From NCBI GenBank assembly GCA_003520105.1, contig DOVL01000200.1, forward strand, positions 1 to 7,061: a stretch of DNA of 7,061 nt. Direction: 5' to 3'. The translations under genes were made by a program, and so were the position numbers. Below are positions 7,051 through 7,061 of this stretch, piece by piece; within the stretch, counting starts at the first letter, position 1; each line of letters starts with the position of its first letter. The notes beneath the pieces are model-generated. The model did not search any database and had not been told where the DNA came from. It saw nothing but the letters and a program-made list of their open reading frames with translations. This DNA comes from Lachnospiraceae bacterium. GTDB lineage: Bacteria; Bacillota; Clostridia; Lachnospirales; Lachnospiraceae.

Positions 7051-7061
7051 ATGAAGAAAAA
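7051..7061 (+). CDS. Start of an unidentified gene, 3' truncated by the window edge
   Basis: ATG AAG AAA AA. gives Met-Lys-Lys and a fourth codon that is Lys or Asn. It is preceded by a consensus AAGGAGG and a strong extended -10 promoter. A Met-Lys-Lys start is common in secreted proteins and lipoproteins, but three residues cannot establish that. The product is unknown. Confidence 0.7.

Overview
The window looks like a chromosomal stretch from an anaerobic Gram-positive Clostridia member, most likely Lachnospiraceae. Three things suggest this: moderate G+C with heavy use of AGA (Arg) and ATA (Ile) codons; strong AGGAG-type ribosome binding sites; and a tandem-VWA membrane protein of a type familiar from Firmicutes. 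The genus cannot be read from the sequence. All supported genes are on the plus strand. No RNA genes, insertion sequences, CRISPR arrays or phage genes are visible.

Region 1 (1-4497) is one very long open frame that enters the window already in progress. It encodes a membrane protein of at least 1498 residues. The first half matches the BatA-like 'aerotolerance regulator N-terminal' VWA protein layout. The second half matches the VWA / glutamine-amidotransferase-like / VWA layout. These two protein types are, to my knowledge, usually made by two adjacent genes, so here they appear fused. The result has three VWA domains outside the membrane, separated by a two-helix hairpin, and a basic low-complexity cytoplasmic tail.

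Region 2 (4498-4592) is a short gap with an extended -10 promoter and a good ribosome binding site, and no visible terminator. Region 3 (4593-6833) encodes a 746-residue, apparently soluble, Lys-rich protein that I do not recognise. It ends in an Ala/Lys-rich, probably helical tail.

Region 4 (6834-7050) holds a small GC-rich hairpin, a clear intrinsic terminator, and then a compact promoter region for the next gene. That region has a 13/14-matching direct repeat, a second tandem 11-bp repeat over the -35 area, a perfect extended -10 (TGATATAAT) and a strong Shine-Dalgarno. The next gene starts at 7051 and only its first three complete codons are visible.

Functional links are limited. The VWA protein probably acts at the cell surface or envelope, in the class of proteins commonly found beside MoxR ATPases and DUF58 proteins; those would lie upstream, outside this window. 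The unknown protein may be co-transcribed by read-through but also has its own promoter, so a shared role is only a possibility.
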